Assembly: GCA_038380435.1 (NCBI GenBank)
Contig: JAWZYU010000028.1
Location: 44,823,095 to 44,887,094, forward strand
Length of the DNA: 64,000 nucleotides
Direction: 5' to 3'
Origin: Ryuthela nishihirai
Lineage: Eukaryota; Arthropoda; Arachnida; Araneae; Heptathelidae
The position numbers and the translations under genes are program-made. This document shows positions 52,310-63,160 of this stretch, one piece after another. The notes below the pieces were generated by a model. The model was not told the DNA's origin and did not search any database. It saw nothing but the letters and a program-made list of their open reading frames with translations. Position 1 is the stretch's first letter; every line of letters begins with the position of its first letter.

Positions 52310-52551
52310 AATATCTCCGCAAACACTCCCCGCCCTCCCACGGTCAGTAGGGGTCACCTATGGGCTTGGAAAGGCCGCCGTCAGTCGGATGGGACGTTAA
52401 GCATTGACTCCTTGTGCAAGAGAGTCATACTCTGTACACGTTAAAAAACACGCTAGATGGCCTTGACGGGAGGCTACCATCTGTCTCCCAACAGCTATTA
52501 AAGTAAGTTCCCTCCCCCAACCTTCTCTCTGTCTTCCGTTTCCTTGTGACC
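52310..52551 (+). mobile_element. SINE-A without head or tail
   Basis: tatctccgcaaacactcccc to gtttccttgtgacctgg, ending exactly where the next SINE-A head begins. Confidence 0.85.
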
Positions 52552-52925
52552 TGGGGCAGGGTGGCTCAGTCGGTAGCGCGCCAGGCTCGTAATCTGTAGT
52601 TCCCAGGTTCGAGTCCCAGCTGCGTCAGCGTTGAGATTTATCTCCGCAAAATTCCCCGCCCTGCCCACGGTCAGTAGGGGACACCGATGGGCCTGGAAAG
52701 GCCGCCGTCCGTCGGATGGGACTTTAAGCCGTGGCCCCGTGTGCGGGAGAGCCATACCTTGTGCACGTTAAAGAACACGCTGGATGGCCTTGACGGGAGG
52801 CTACCATCTGTCTCTCAACATCTGTTCCAGTGGGTCCCCTCCTCCAACCTTCTCTGAGCCTTCGGGGTCCATGTGACCTAGCCGTTTAGCCCATGGTGCG
52901 CTCATAGGTAAAACAATCCAACCCA
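52552..52925 (+). mobile_element. SINE-A, near full length
   Basis: ggcagggtggctcagtcggt to aaaacaatccaacccaaccc, with a small deletion before gcgctcataggt in place of gtgtgcaaaaaagtgcc. Confidence 0.93.
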
Positions 52926-53574
52926 ACCCTCCTTTTGTTTTTCCAATTACCAAAGTGTATTCGTCTATTTAGACGATACTTAAAACAATCCTAAGGACTG
53001 CGTGACGGTCTTGGTCGTATTGTATCGTCAATAGAGTCTCTCTCAGACGTATTTACTAGGAAACCGATAGTAAGAGAACACTTGCGGTATCCCGGATATC
53101 TGTCTCCTCAGTCTTCGCACTCCAGTCGGGCACTCTCTGCTTGATTGAAATGTTGCCCGATCCTCATTAGCGGCTTCAGCAAAGTGGCCTCATTAGAAAC
53201 GGATTATAACAAGAGAGGAATTGTCCAATGGGAGAGCAGTGCCAATCACGTAACGCCAACTGCTGCAAAATGTACAGGAAAAATACATTACACAAATTAA
53301 TACTTTATTATATTATCGGAAAGCTAATTAATGTTAGACTACGTTGATGACAAATTCAATATTTATTTTTCTTTGTTTACTGAAGTTAATTGGTCAGTTC
53401 GAATGGTTTGGGGAGTTAAGGAAATAAATATTTAATTTCTCGGTGACTTAGTATCCATCCTCAATTATCCGTTGCCCTATAAACCGTGATTTCGTTTAGG
53501 TGTGCGCGACAGTGCAGTCAGAATTTAGAGAACAGGGGCGTCAAAAAATGTTCATCGTAGGGGTTTTTGTTAAT
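52926..53574. other. 0.65 kb without recognised features
   Basis: Possibly single-copy; no gene or repeat recognised. Confidence 0.45.
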
Positions 53575-53584
53575 GTAAATTGAT

Positions 53585-53973
53585 GGGTTGGGTTGTTTTA
53601 CCTCTGAGCGGCACTTTTTTGCACACCATGGGATAAATGACCAGGTCACAAGGACCCCGAAGGCTCAGAGAAGGTTGGGGGAGGGGACCCACTGAAACAG
53701 CTGTTGGGAGACAGATGGTAGCCTCCCGTCAAGGCCATCCAGCGTGTTTTTTTAACGCGCACAGGGTATGGCTCTCCCACACACGGGACCACGGCTTAAC
53801 GTCCCATACGACGGACGGCGGCCTTTCCAAACCCATCGGTGTCCCCTACTGACCGTGGGCAGGGCGGGGAATTTTTGCGGAGATAAATCTCAACGCTGAC
53901 CCAGCTGGCACTTGAACCTGGGAACTATAGATTACGAGCCTGGCGCGCTACCGACTGAGCTATCCCCGCCCCA
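53585..53973 (-). mobile_element. SINE-A, full length, 10-bp TSD
   Basis: The TSD gtaaattgat is at 53575-53584 and 53974-53983. Confidence 0.96.
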
Positions 53974-54211
53974 GTAAATTGATAAAACAGTGATTTATTA
54001 AGAGAGCAATTACTAAGTGGGGTGGGGGGGGGGGGTTAAACTCATAGTCACCCTTTCACCTTGGCTACTCTACTGACCGTGCATTTAACAAATAAAATCG
54101 TGGGGATTTTCCTAGGACATGGAGACTTTTACTGAGAAGGTGATCTGAAGACTTGCACGTGCCAACCACTGATAATTGATTTCTTTATTAAAAAAAAAAT
54201 GTTTTTTTTTT

Positions 54212-54628
54212 TAAATTCAAATTCAAATTTATTTTCAATAAGTATTATCTATAATTATATAACATAAAAAATCCCACTAAGCCGAAACTTATCAGCGGGA
54301 ATGTACATATATGTTTTTACAGATATGATCTAGATTGCCTCAGTAGTAGAAAAAATGAAGGAGAGAAAAAAAGGAATAAATGAGAAAGAAAACCGACAAA
54401 ATGATGAAAGTTTCCAAATAAAAACATCACTTTTTCGTCAACCACTGAAATAATTTATCTTTAACGTCACAATTTTTTTTAAGTTAACTATTTCTCTAGG
54501 AAGCAGGTTAAATAGGTAGGGAATTTGATATTCTTTGGAAATTCGTCCGTAATTATCGTACATTATAACTGTGGAGAGCTGTTTGGAATTGTTTTAAATT
54601 TGAACATTACTTTTATCCCGCAATGGAT
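54212..54628 (-). mobile_element. 3' end of a LINE related to the 62-kb copy
   Basis: On the minus strand, NYGRISKEYQIPYLFNLLP resembles NYGKHTSEYQVPLIFNAIP in the ORF at 62131-63027 and marks the ORF2 C-terminus. A 3' region follows, ending in repeated ttgaat units (54212-54232). It is strongly 5'-truncated, with a SINE-A directly beyond. Confidence 0.75.
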
Positions 54629-54630
54629 TT

Positions 54631-54969
54631 TGTGTTGTTTTACCTCTGAACGGCATTTTTTGGCACACAATTGGCTAAGTGGCAGGTCACAAGGACCCCA
54701 AAGTCTCAGAGAAGGGTGGAGGATTGGATCCACTAGATAGCTGTTGAGAGATAGATTTACCCTCCCGTCAAGGCCATCCAATGTGTTCTTTAACGTACAC
54801 AGGGTATGGTTCTCCCGCACACAGAACCACGGTTTAACGTCCCATCGGACGACTGCTCGTGAGTAGCGGGTTTTGCAGAGATAAATCTCAACGTTGTCCC
54901 AGTTGGGACTCGAACCTTGCAGCTGCAGATTGCGAGCCTGGCGCTCTACAGACGAACCATCCCTGCCCC
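54631..54969 (-). mobile_element. SINE-A, diverged near-full copy
   Basis: tgttgttttacctctgaacg to gaaccatccctgcccctcc; the body has lost the gacggcggcctttccaagcc part. Confidence 0.85.
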
Positions 54970-54971
54970 TC

Positions 54972-55140
54972 CACACAATGGACTAGATGACCAGATCACA
55001 AAGGTGCAACTAAAAGGCTCAGAGAAGATGGGGAAAGATGCCCATTTTACAGCTGTTAGAAGACAGATAAAGCCATCCTTTGAAAATCATCCAGCGTGTT
55101 TTGTAACGCACATACGGCATGACTCTTCTGCAAACGGATT
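54972..55140 (-). mobile_element. SINE-A 3' half, very diverged
   Basis: cacacaatggactagatgac to gactcttctgcaaacgg; the order of motifs follows SINE-A, but about a third of the bases differ. Confidence 0.7.
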
Positions 55141-55151
55141 TAGTATTGAGA

Positions 55152-55283
55152 TGATTTACCTCTGAGCGGCACTTTCGTGAAAAAATAGACTACATGACCA
55201 ATCACTATGATTCCAAGGGTTCAAAGAAAGTTGAGGAAGGAGATCCCTTGGGCAATTACAAAGATAGAGATGTAAGACTCTCG
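55152..55283 (-). mobile_element. SINE-A 3' part, very diverged
   Basis: gatgatttacctctgagcgg to gagatgtaagactctcgtc; one of five SINE-A pieces in a row in the same orientation. Confidence 0.7.
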
Positions 55284-55285
55284 TC

Positions 55286-55386
55286 GAGTTGGGTTGGGTT
55301 GTTTTACCTCTGAGCGGCACTTTTTTGCATACCATGGGCTAAATGGCCAGGTCACATGGACCCCGAAGGCTCAGAGAAAGTTGGAG
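55286..55386 (-). mobile_element. SINE-A 3'-end piece in tandem with a longer copy
   Basis: gttgggttgggttgttttac to gctcagagaaagttggagg, then immediately a second tail starting ttgggttgggttg. Confidence 0.88.
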
Positions 55387-55652
55387 GTTGGGTTGGGTTG
55401 TTTTACCTCTGAGCGGCACTTTTTTGAACACCATGGGCTAAATGGCCAGGTCACATGGACCCCGAGGGCTCAGAGAAGGTTGGGGGAGGGGACCCAATGG
55501 AACAGCTGTTGGGAGACAGATGGTAGCCTCCCGTCAAGGCCATCCAGCGTGTTCTTTAACGTGCACAGGGTATGGCTCTCCCGCACACGGGGCCACGACT
55601 TAACGTCCCATCGGACGGACGGCGGCCTTTCCAAGCCCATCGGGGAATTTTG
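55387..55652 (-). mobile_element. SINE-A, truncated and internally deleted
   Basis: Complete 3' half to cccatcgg, which is then joined to ggaattttgc; the part between and the head are lost. Its 3' end touches the 55286 piece, as in the dimer at 43891-44610. Confidence 0.9.
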
Positions 55653-55831
55653 CAACCTTTTCAGTAATATGAAATTTCAACCAAGACTCCAACACGCAAA
55701 TGATCATCCACATCACAATCTTTAGACAATACTTCGTTTTTTCTTCTTTATTCTTAAAAAATGCAACTTCTTTTTGTATTATTGGGTGCTTATCTCTCAA
55801 TGTATTTTTTCTAATTTAACATCAAGAAGCT

Positions 55832-56335
55832 CGAGGCTAAATTGGTAGTGTGCTAATCTCGTAATCTGTAGTTACCAGGTTCAGGCTTTGAGATTTATCT
55901 CCGTCAAATCGCATCGCGACCTGCTATGAGGAAAGAAGACACCTATGTACTTGGAGATGCTGCCGTCCGTTAGATGAGCTGTTGAGCCGTGGCACCTTGT
56001 GCAATAGAGAGCCATACCGTGTGTATATTAAAGAACATTCTGGGTGATTTGACAGAGGAAGCTTCCACAAATCTCCGAACTGCTGCCCCTTGGAGATGCG
56101 GCCATCCGTCAGATGGCCCGTTAAGCCGTGGCCCCGTGTGCAGGACACAGCCATACCCTGTACATATTAAAGAACAAGTTGAATGTCTTGACAGGGTAGA
56201 GGTGTGCTTCCATCCATGCCCGAGCATCTGCCTACTGGAGGCTTTCCCCAACCTTCTCTGAGTCCTTGTGGTCCTTGGAACTGGCCTTTCCTATTCTGCG
56301 CAAAAAAAAGTACCACTCAAAAGAAAACAACCAAA
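55832..56335 (+). mobile_element. SINE-A, old, with an internal ~125-bp duplication
   Basis: Head remnants (ctaaattggtagtgtgctaa, ctcgtaatctgtagttacca) are followed by two versions of the middle part, at about 55948-56090 and 56091-56200. Each runs from cttggagatgc(t/g)gcc to attaaagaaca. The 3' part ends accactcaaaagaaaacaac. Confidence 0.82.
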
Positions 56336-56737
56336 CCAGCACCTATCATAAATTTTAAAACCAACCTGCTATTGTCCAAAAGGTTGACGACCTCTTTTCC
56401 AAAACTGTTTTCAATAAGAATCCGTGGCAGTTTAAGAGAGGCATACGATCGCTACCAAGAATAACATTGTAATAAGTCCATCCAATCATGAAGGTGGTGG
56501 CTCTGAGAAAGGAAATAAAATTGGGTGTGGCATCCTGGGCACAGAGGTTCGGTGACGGGGTGGTTTAGTCGGGTGCGTCGTCATTGAGATGTTTTGCGCC
56601 GACGGCAGAGCAGGTGCCAGAGGAGAAGTAGGCGAATGATGAGGTGATAAAGATGTCGAATGTGGAGGAAATCATTATAGTCTAAAATTGAGATCGTGGA
56701 CTTAATACTGCAGGACATATTCAGAGTGATACAATAG
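56336..56737. other. No feature recognised
   Basis: Possibly single-copy; no gene, repeat or palindrome identified. Confidence 0.4.
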
Positions 56738-57424
56738 AAGTAGTAGCATAAATGACAGTTCTGGCACAGTGTTAAAGTATAGGGATTGGGGTGGGTTGTT
56801 TTATCTCTGAGCGGCACTTTTTTGCACACCATGGACTAAATGGCCAGGTCACATGGACCCCGAAGGCTCAGAGAAGGTTGGGGGAGGGGACCTACTGGAA
56901 CAGCTGTTGGGAGACAGATGGTAGCCTCCCGTCAAGGCCATCCAGCGTGTTCTTTAACGTGCACAGGGTATGGCTCTCCCACACACGGGCCACGGCTTAA
57001 CGTCGCATCCGACGGACGGCGGCCTTTTCAAGCCCATCGGTATCCCCTACTGACCGTGGGCAGGGCGGGGAATTTTGCGGAGATAAATCTCAACGCTGAC
57101 CCAGCTGGGACTCGAACCTGGGAACTACAGATTACGAGCCTGGCGCGCTACCGACTGAGCCACTCCCGCCCCGTTAAAATATAGGGAACTCTATGTTAAT
57201 CTATGGGAAAATTAGTTTAAACCTCATCTTTAAAAAAAAAAACTTAAATTAGTTTTTCACATGCTAAAAAACACCCCCGTTTTTTCTAATTTTCCCACAT
57301 TTTCTCACAAAAAAAACCAGAAGAAATTAGTTTAAACACTCATCTCTAAAAACTTTTCCTATAGATTAACATAGAGTTCCCTATACTTTAACACTGTGCC
57401 AGAACTGTCATTTATGCTGCTACT
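56738..57424. mobile_element. Palindromic element split by SINE-A
   Basis: The left arm agcataaatgacagttctgg, cacagtgttaaagtatagg is the exact complement of the right arm cctatactttaacactgtgc, cagaactgtcatttatgct over about 45 bp. Pairing continues (tctatgttaatctatgggaa with tcctatagattaacatagag) after the SINE-A is removed. The ends are not precisely definable. Confidence 0.85.
56786..57172 (-). mobile_element. SINE-A, full length, 15-bp TSD with one mismatch
   Basis: The TSD gttaaa(g/a)tataggga lies at 56771-56785 and 57173-57187, in the left arm of the palindrome. Confidence 0.95.
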
Positions 57425-57816
57425 AATAGACTTTGCTGCAGCATGTAAAAGTTTAATAAGTTACCAACAACCCTAACAACACTGGATTGCGATGATTTTA
57501 TTGTTACTAAATTCTTGGCAACCAAAAATATCATTGTTGAACAAGACCCTGTGTTTCACAAGTATTAATGGACCTGTGAGGAAATGAAGACTAGTCTAGC
57601 TGGAACTAGTCTAAATGAAATAAGACGGGGGAGGAGGAGGAAGTGACGCAATCGTGTCGAAAAAAAGTAAAGGGGGGGGGGGCAACAAACTGGATTTCCA
57701 TTGCAGTATAGCATTTCTACCTGTGTTTTGAAAGTCTAACATAATTCTTTAGAAAATGTATGGAGTTTGATAATTTTTGCTTCCTTTACCATTCTTGCAT
57801 TTACAAGTCCCTTTTT
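57425..57816. other. No feature recognised
   Basis: Contains a G run near 57674; no gene identified. Confidence 0.4.
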
Positions 57817-57830
57817 CTGAGATATAGCTC

Positions 57831-58218
57831 GGGGGCGGGGGTGGCTCAGTTGGTAGCGCGCCAGGCTCGTAATCTGTAGTTCACAGGCTCGAGTCCCAGC
57901 TGCGTCAGCGTTGAGATTTATCTCCGCAAAATTCCTCGCCCTGTCTATGGTCAGTAGGGGACACCGATGGGCTTGGAAAGGCCGCCGTCCGTCGGATGGG
58001 ACGTTAAGCCGTGGCCCCGTGTGCGGGAGAGCCATACCCTGTGCACGTTAAAGAACACGCTGGATGGCCTTGACGGGAGGCTACCATCTGTGTCCCAACA
58101 GCTGTTCCAGTGGGTCCCCGCCCCAACCTTCTCTGAGCCTTCGGGGTCCATGTGACCTGGCCATTTAGCCCATGGTGTGCAAAAAAGTGCCGCTCAGAGG
58201 TAAAACAACCCAACCCAA
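57831..58218 (+). mobile_element. SINE-A, full length, 14-bp TSD
   Basis: The TSD ctgagatatagctc is exact at 57817-57830 and 58219-58232. Confidence 0.97.
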
Positions 58219-58257
58219 CTGAGATATAGCTCTGCATTTTAGCAGTAATTATATTTC

Positions 58258-58410
58258 TAGTTTTCTTATTCCCGGTTATATAATCGGGAATAAGAAAAAA
58301 CTATGATAAAAAACAATGATTAAGTCATAAATGTTCCCTATGTTGTCATAAATGTGCAATTTTATATAAAATTGCACATTTATGACTTAATCATAGTTTT
58401 TTTTTTTAAT
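58258..58410. repeat. Two adjacent palindromes
   Basis: tttcttattcccggttatat with aatcgggaataagaaa forms one stem (58261-58296). Next to it, actatga...gattaagtcataaatg pairs with catttatgacttaatcatag, with an inner stem gtgcaattttatataaaatt + gcac. The pair may be a small fold-back element; no target duplication is clear. Confidence 0.8.
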
Positions 58411-58443
58411 AAAGAACTGTGGGGGGGAGGGTTAGCGGAGATA

Positions 58444-58657
58444 CAGTCGCTCAAATAAATATCCGAACACTATGGTTGATTACAGAATTCAGAAAAAATA
58501 TCTGGCAACGATTTTTTTAGAAATTTGTGATCTGGCAACCTTCGTGTCACGTGATACGAAGGTTGCGAGATCACTAATTTCTAAAAAAATCGTTGCCAGA
58601 TATTTTTTCTGAATTCTGTAATCAACCATAGTATTCAGATATTTATTTGAGCGACTC
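58444..58657. mobile_element. PAL-1, complete 214-bp palindrome
   Basis: TA-flanked, cagtcgctcaaa to tttgagcgactc, arms complementary over the full length around cgtgtcacgtgatacg. Confidence 0.95.
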
Positions 58658-58664
58658 TACATCT

Positions 58665-58742
58665 CAACGCTACACCCAGCTGGGACTCGAACCTGGGAAC
58701 TACAGATTATGAGCCTGTCGGACTACCAACTGAGCCAACTCT
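58665..58742 (-). mobile_element. SINE-A head fragment with CAT anticodon
   Basis: atctcaacgctacacccagc to accaactgagccaactctc. The complement of the anticodon loop reads ctcataatctg, unlike the usual ctcgtaatctg. It adjoins the PAL-1 element. Confidence 0.75.
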
Positions 58743-59698
58743 CTTACCGACGCTAAGAGAAAACAACCCGTGGATCAATTGTTACTGTTCATCGATCATT
58801 GGTCCAATGACAGATGATTGACAGGTCAATGACCAATGATCTACGAGAATCATCAAGAGTGATGATCCCCCTGGCACTTTAGTAAATAAATAAAGCTGCA
58901 AAAGAACCGCTGGTCTGGGAACCTTTAGCTGAAAATGCTTACTTAAAGGAGAAAATGAGACGAAAAATCGTGTTCATTTTGTTGTTAATCTACCGGGTTC
59001 ACAATTTACATACTCTCTCCATCTTAATGTAGTCTAAGTTCTTAGATGTAGGTAAGGCAGCCAAGCATCTTGGGAACTCGATACTCGACCAATTTCGATC
59101 CCGTCGTCTTTCTTTGCAGTTTATCATCGGGACTTTTCCTTCCGAAAATTGAAATTTGCAGACAGCGCGCTCGAAGTGCATCAAATATATTCCGGATAAG
59201 AAATGAAGGAATCGAATTTCCAATAAATGACAATAATGTCCACTATAGAAAATCAATTTGGTTTCTTGAATTAATGCATCGCATTTGCAAATTCCGAGTA
59301 AGAGGGGAGGATAAGGATGGAGTTCTTCCTGAAAACGCGAAGATTCACTTTAACTCCCACTTTTAAATTCTCGGCGTTTATAATGTGAATACGATTTTTT
59401 TTTGATTGCGAAATATGATAATCTCACTGTGAACTTCTTCCAACTATTTTTTTTCCTACCTTAAGTTTTGTAAAAGGAAGAAAAAATATTTCATCTGCTT
59501 TAAAATCTCGTGTTTGAAGATATAAACGTTTATTTCATTCTACTGCAGAAGAGGTAAATTCGATTTCTTAGTGGATGGAGAAGGGATTTAAAAAATAACA
59601 ATGAAATCGTTTCAGAAAGGAAATAAATAAATAAACGAAAGATACTTACACTTTATTTATGTCTCAATGTGATGAAATGTTTTAGTGACAATTATATG
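58743..59698. other. 0.95 kb without recognised features
   Basis: A short tandem of gaccaatgatc-type words near 58790-58850. The 98-codon frame at 59070-59366 and its antisense have no recognisable domain. Confidence 0.45.
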
Positions 59699-59800
59699 TC
59701 CAGTGGGTCCCCTCCCACAATCTTCTCCGAGCTTTCGGGATCCTTGTAACCTGGCCAGTTTAGCCCATTGTGTGCAAAAAAATGCTGCTCAGAGGAAAAA
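59699..59800 (+). mobile_element. SINE-A 3'-end fragment
   Basis: tccagtgggtcccctcccac to aaaatgctgctcagagg, about 100 bp, diverged. Confidence 0.82.
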
Positions 59801-59963
59801 AAAAAACAAATTACGTTATTGCTAACAAGTAAAAAAAAATGTTATTGTTAACAAAGTAATAGTTATTGCTAACAATTGATGATGTTAAGATACGTTTCGT
59901 GAATCACTCCATTGCCAGTCACAACCAGGAGTTTATCACTAATCAACAATTATCTAACTAATC

Positions 59964-60100
59964 GGAGTCGGATACCACTCAGTCGGTAGCGCGTTAGCCT
60001 CATAATCTGCAGTTCCCAGGTTCGAGTCCCAGCTGCGTCAGCGTTGAGATTTATCTCTGCAAAATGCCCTGCCCATGGTCAGAAGGGGTCACCGATGGGT
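59964..60100 (+). mobile_element. SINE-A head fragment with CAT anticodon
   Basis: accactcagtcggtagcgcg, ctcataatctgcagttccca and the B box are followed by the first body part to caccgatggg. Together with the tail piece at 60583-60780 it may be one old SINE split by the copy at 60198-60582. Confidence 0.82.
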
Positions 60101-60197
60101 TTTGTTGTTTCCTAAAAATCATTCATTATTGTTCATAATTGAAATAATCAATATGCAAACTTCCAAAACGTATGTTTATTATATGTTCTAAATGTTT

Positions 60198-60582
60198 TGG
60201 GTTGGGTTGTTTTACCTCTGAGCGGCACTTTTTTGCACACCATGGGCTAAATGGCCAGGTCACATGGACCCCGAAAGCTCAGAGAAGGTTGGGGGAGGGG
60301 ACCCACTGGAACAGCTGTTGGGAGACAGATGGTAGCCTCCCGCCAAGGCCATCCAGCGTGTTCTTTAACGTGCACAGGTATAGCTCTCCCGCACACGGGG
60401 CCACGGCTTAACGTCCCATCCGACGGACGGCGGCCTTTTCAAGTCCATCGGTGTCCCCTACTGACCGTGGGCAGTGCGGGGAAATTTTGCGGAGATAAAT
60501 CTCAACGCTGACCCAGCTGGGACTCGAACCTGGTAATTACAGATTACGAGCCTGGCGCGCTACCGACTGAGACACCCCGCCC
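60198..60582 (-). mobile_element. SINE-A, full length
   Basis: tttgggttgggttgttttac to gagacaccccgcccc. Lies between two same-orientation pieces (59964-60100, 60583-60780) that point the other way. Confidence 0.94.
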
Positions 60583-60780
60583 CGTGTCAGGAAGAGCCAT
60601 ACCCTGTGCACTTTAAAAAACACGCTGGAAGGACTTATGGGATACTACCATCTGTCTCCTAACAGCTGTGCAGTGAGTTCCCTCCCCCCAACTTTCTCTG
60701 AGTCTTCGGGGTTCTTGTGACTTAGTCATTTAGCCCCTTGTGCAAAAAAAGTGTACTCAAAGGTAAACATACTCAACCCA
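60583..60780 (+). mobile_element. SINE-A 3' half
   Basis: gtgtcaggaagagccatacc to aaacatactcaaccca; starts exactly at the end of the inverted full copy. Confidence 0.85.
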
Positions 60781-60803
60781 TTAATATAATATGAATATAA
60801 TAA

Positions 60804-60884
60804 ACACAGTCATATCAGAATAATATGACCACCTACCATACATATACTAAGGTAGGTGGTCATATTATTCTGATACGACTGTGT
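60804..60884. mobile_element. PAL-3, 81-bp hairpin element
   Basis: acacagtcatatcagaataa and tatgaccacctacc pair with ggtaggtggtcatattattc and tgatacgactgtgt over 34 bp with one mismatch. A 24-bp piece of the same family is at 39132-39155. Confidence 0.85.
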
Positions 60885-60899
60885 ATAAGTAAAAAATAA

Positions 60900-60952
60900 A
60901 TACCCCCTGAAGCAGCTGCTTGCCACAGAGGTCTGACAGGAGCCTGTATCCT
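60900..60952 (-). mobile_element. SINE-B 3'-end fragment
   Basis: taccccctgaagcagctgct to gtctgacaggagcctgta; only the final 50 bp. Confidence 0.85.
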
Positions 60953-61935
60953 CTATTTAACGCACCACTGGATTAACGACATCTTTCCCAAATATATCAG
61001 CGTGCAAATCTTTCACAACAGTAATAAACCGTATAAGCTCTATATTTAAGCTATAACTTATACCATCATACCTCACTGAAATGCAAATAATTATGCATGG
61101 TTATTACTAACATTTAAATAGTAATCTCCCTCAAGGATGTAAACGTCAGTCTTCCTGGATCTTCGTTCAATAGATACATTTTAATACCCACCCATAAAAG
61201 ACATAGAGCAACAACAACGGACGAGAGCTTATAAATTCCAACCTTCCATTGCAGTTGTGTCCGGACTAGCCGGAAAGCACGGTAAGGCAGCCGTATTTCA
61301 TCAATAATACAGCTGTCCCTGAGACAAAAGGTGGAATGGAGCGATAGAGGAATAGACGCTGCAATGCCGATATTGTACCCGCCGGTAACAGACCATGCGC
61401 CGTGACAGGTGAGAGACGAGAGCGTGCAACGCCAAGCGGCCGCATGATCTATGAAAGCGCCTTCGGCTGGCCCTAGTCACGAACGGCTAGTGTGCGTTGT
61501 GTTTATGTTACATTCGGGTAACGCTCGGCTTACGTGGTGGTGGGGGGGCTCGCACAAGCTCGAAGCCATGGAGAGAAATAGGAGCCACTATAAGGAGCAG
61601 ATGAATTTCGGAGAGACAAATTCCCCCGAAGGTTAGGAGATGAGGTAGCTTTAATTTCATGCATTTCTCGGGAGACTGGTTAATACTTCTTCGCCAGACG
61701 GTTATCAGATAGATGGGGGGGGGGGGATTTTGCTGTGCATGGGGTGTGTAATTAATAAAGGTATAAGAATTAATTTATTTTCTGGTTTCTGTTAAAAAGA
61801 TAGTAACATTGCTTCAATTGTTAAGCATTTGTTATTCTTCAGTTTTTTTTTAGTTTTTTTTTTCTTCACGTTGATTTTATCATCGAAATTATTGTGTAAT
61901 AGAAAGTCGTAAAGTAAGACGTTAACAATGGAATG
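60953..61935. other. 1 kb unassigned, CpG-rich centre
   Basis: About 61255-61560 is GC-/CpG-rich (gtacccgccggtaac, gccaagcggccgc) and not a known repeat here. No exon can be supported. A G run is at 61716. Confidence 0.45.
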
Positions 61936-63092
61936 AATTTTTTTTTCAAAGAATATAATTTTTATTCATAAGAGTAAAGAATACAAATACATTTACAATT
62001 TACAATTTGACCCGCAAAGCTAAATAGCTTATGTGCAGGAAAATGAATAAATTATATTAAACATAGGTCATTCAGCCACAAAAATGGGGTACATCAAATA
62101 AATCCACAAAACACAACACATAAAAATCAGCTAACTAGAAAATACCAAATAATTTTTTAATTCCATTTTCAGTCTTCTAACAGAATCTATATTTAGTAAT
62201 TCTTTTGGAATAGCATTAAATATAAGTGGTACTTGATATTCGGAGGTATGTTTCCCGTAATTATTTCGAAAATTTGGCAATTTGTAATAACCTTGGTTTT
62301 GAAGTCTTGTATTTTTGTTATGTTGAATTTTTAGTTTGTAAGTTTCGTCAAAAAATTTTTTAATTATTACATTATATTTATATAAATTGCTGTAGGATAA
62401 AAGATTTAAAAATTTTAATCTATCGGTGGAGGTTTTATAATTTTTTTGCAAATGAAACGGAATAATATTTTTAGCTATTATAGACTGCAGTTTTTCTATT
62501 TTATTTATGTTAGTTAAGTTAGTTGTTCCATGCACAATTATTCCATAATTTAAAATAGATTCGCATATTGCTATATAAAATATTACACAGCTTTCCATAT
62601 TTAATACGTATTTCAATTTTTTAATTTTTATCGCCGATATTCTCAAGCTTTCATATATGTGGGATATATGGGCATTCCACCTAAAATATTCATCAAAAAT
62701 GATTCCTAAGTAATTTATTTTATTTACTTGCTCAATAAGTGGGCAACTACATAATGATTCATAATTTGAAGCATCCTTTTTTCTGCAATTTATTTTATGA
62801 GTTTTGATAAAGAGGTTTTGATTAATACGAAATCCTGGTGAATGAATAATCATCAGTTTTGTTTTTTTCTCATTTAAATAGATTTTGTTATGATTTAACC
62901 ATCTAATAATATTATTGTAATCTGTTTGAACCTCTGAAATGCTATTATTTAAATATTTCTGACTGTTTATTAAAATAATGTCGTCAGCATATAGATAAAT
63001 AGCACTATTTAATTTTGTATTGAACAAATCATTTATGTATACTAAGAACAGTAAAGGACCTAAAATTGAGCCTTGGGGAATTCCATATCGTG
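61936..63092 (-). mobile_element. jockey/CR1-like LINE, 5'-truncated, same family as 1-1047
   Basis: The ORF2 3' half (62131-63027) is followed on the minus strand by a short AT-rich 3' region to about 61936. Positions 62781-63092 equal 1-312 at high identity. The 5' break is at gaattccatat(c)gtg near 63091, inside RT motif B. Confidence 0.88.
62131..63027 (-). CDS. LINE ORF2 C-terminal half with intact YADD (298 codons)
   Basis: Starts just after motif B; YLYADDIILI with the catalytic YADD at residues 13-16. NEKKTKLMII (52-61), the YLGIIFDEYFRWNAHI thumb stretch (about 106-121) and a complete C-terminus ending LVFSS follow without a stop. Motif A and the upstream domains are lost, so it cannot act. 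The conserved open frame suggests a fairly young insertion. Not a host gene. Confidence 0.88.
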   Translation of the reverse strand: MFNTKLNSAIYLYADDIILINSQKYLNNSISEVQTDYNNIIRWLNHNKIYLNEKKTKLMIIHSPGFRINQNLFIKTHKINCRKKDASNYESLCSCPLIEQVNKINYLGIIFDEYFRWNAHISHIYESLRISAIKIKKLKYVLNMESCVIFYIAICESILNYGIIVHGTTNLTNINKIEKLQSIIAKNIIPFHLQKNYKTSTDRLKFLNLLSYSNLYKYNVIIKKFFDETYKLKIQHNKNTRLQNQGYYKLPNFRNNYGKHTSEYQVPLIFNAIPKELLNIDSVRRLKMELKNYLVFSS

Positions 63093-63160
63093 TACATATA
63101 ACAGACGTAAAAATTATTTAGTTAATAATAAAATGAAAGAAGAGCAAAGAGCAAAATTTA

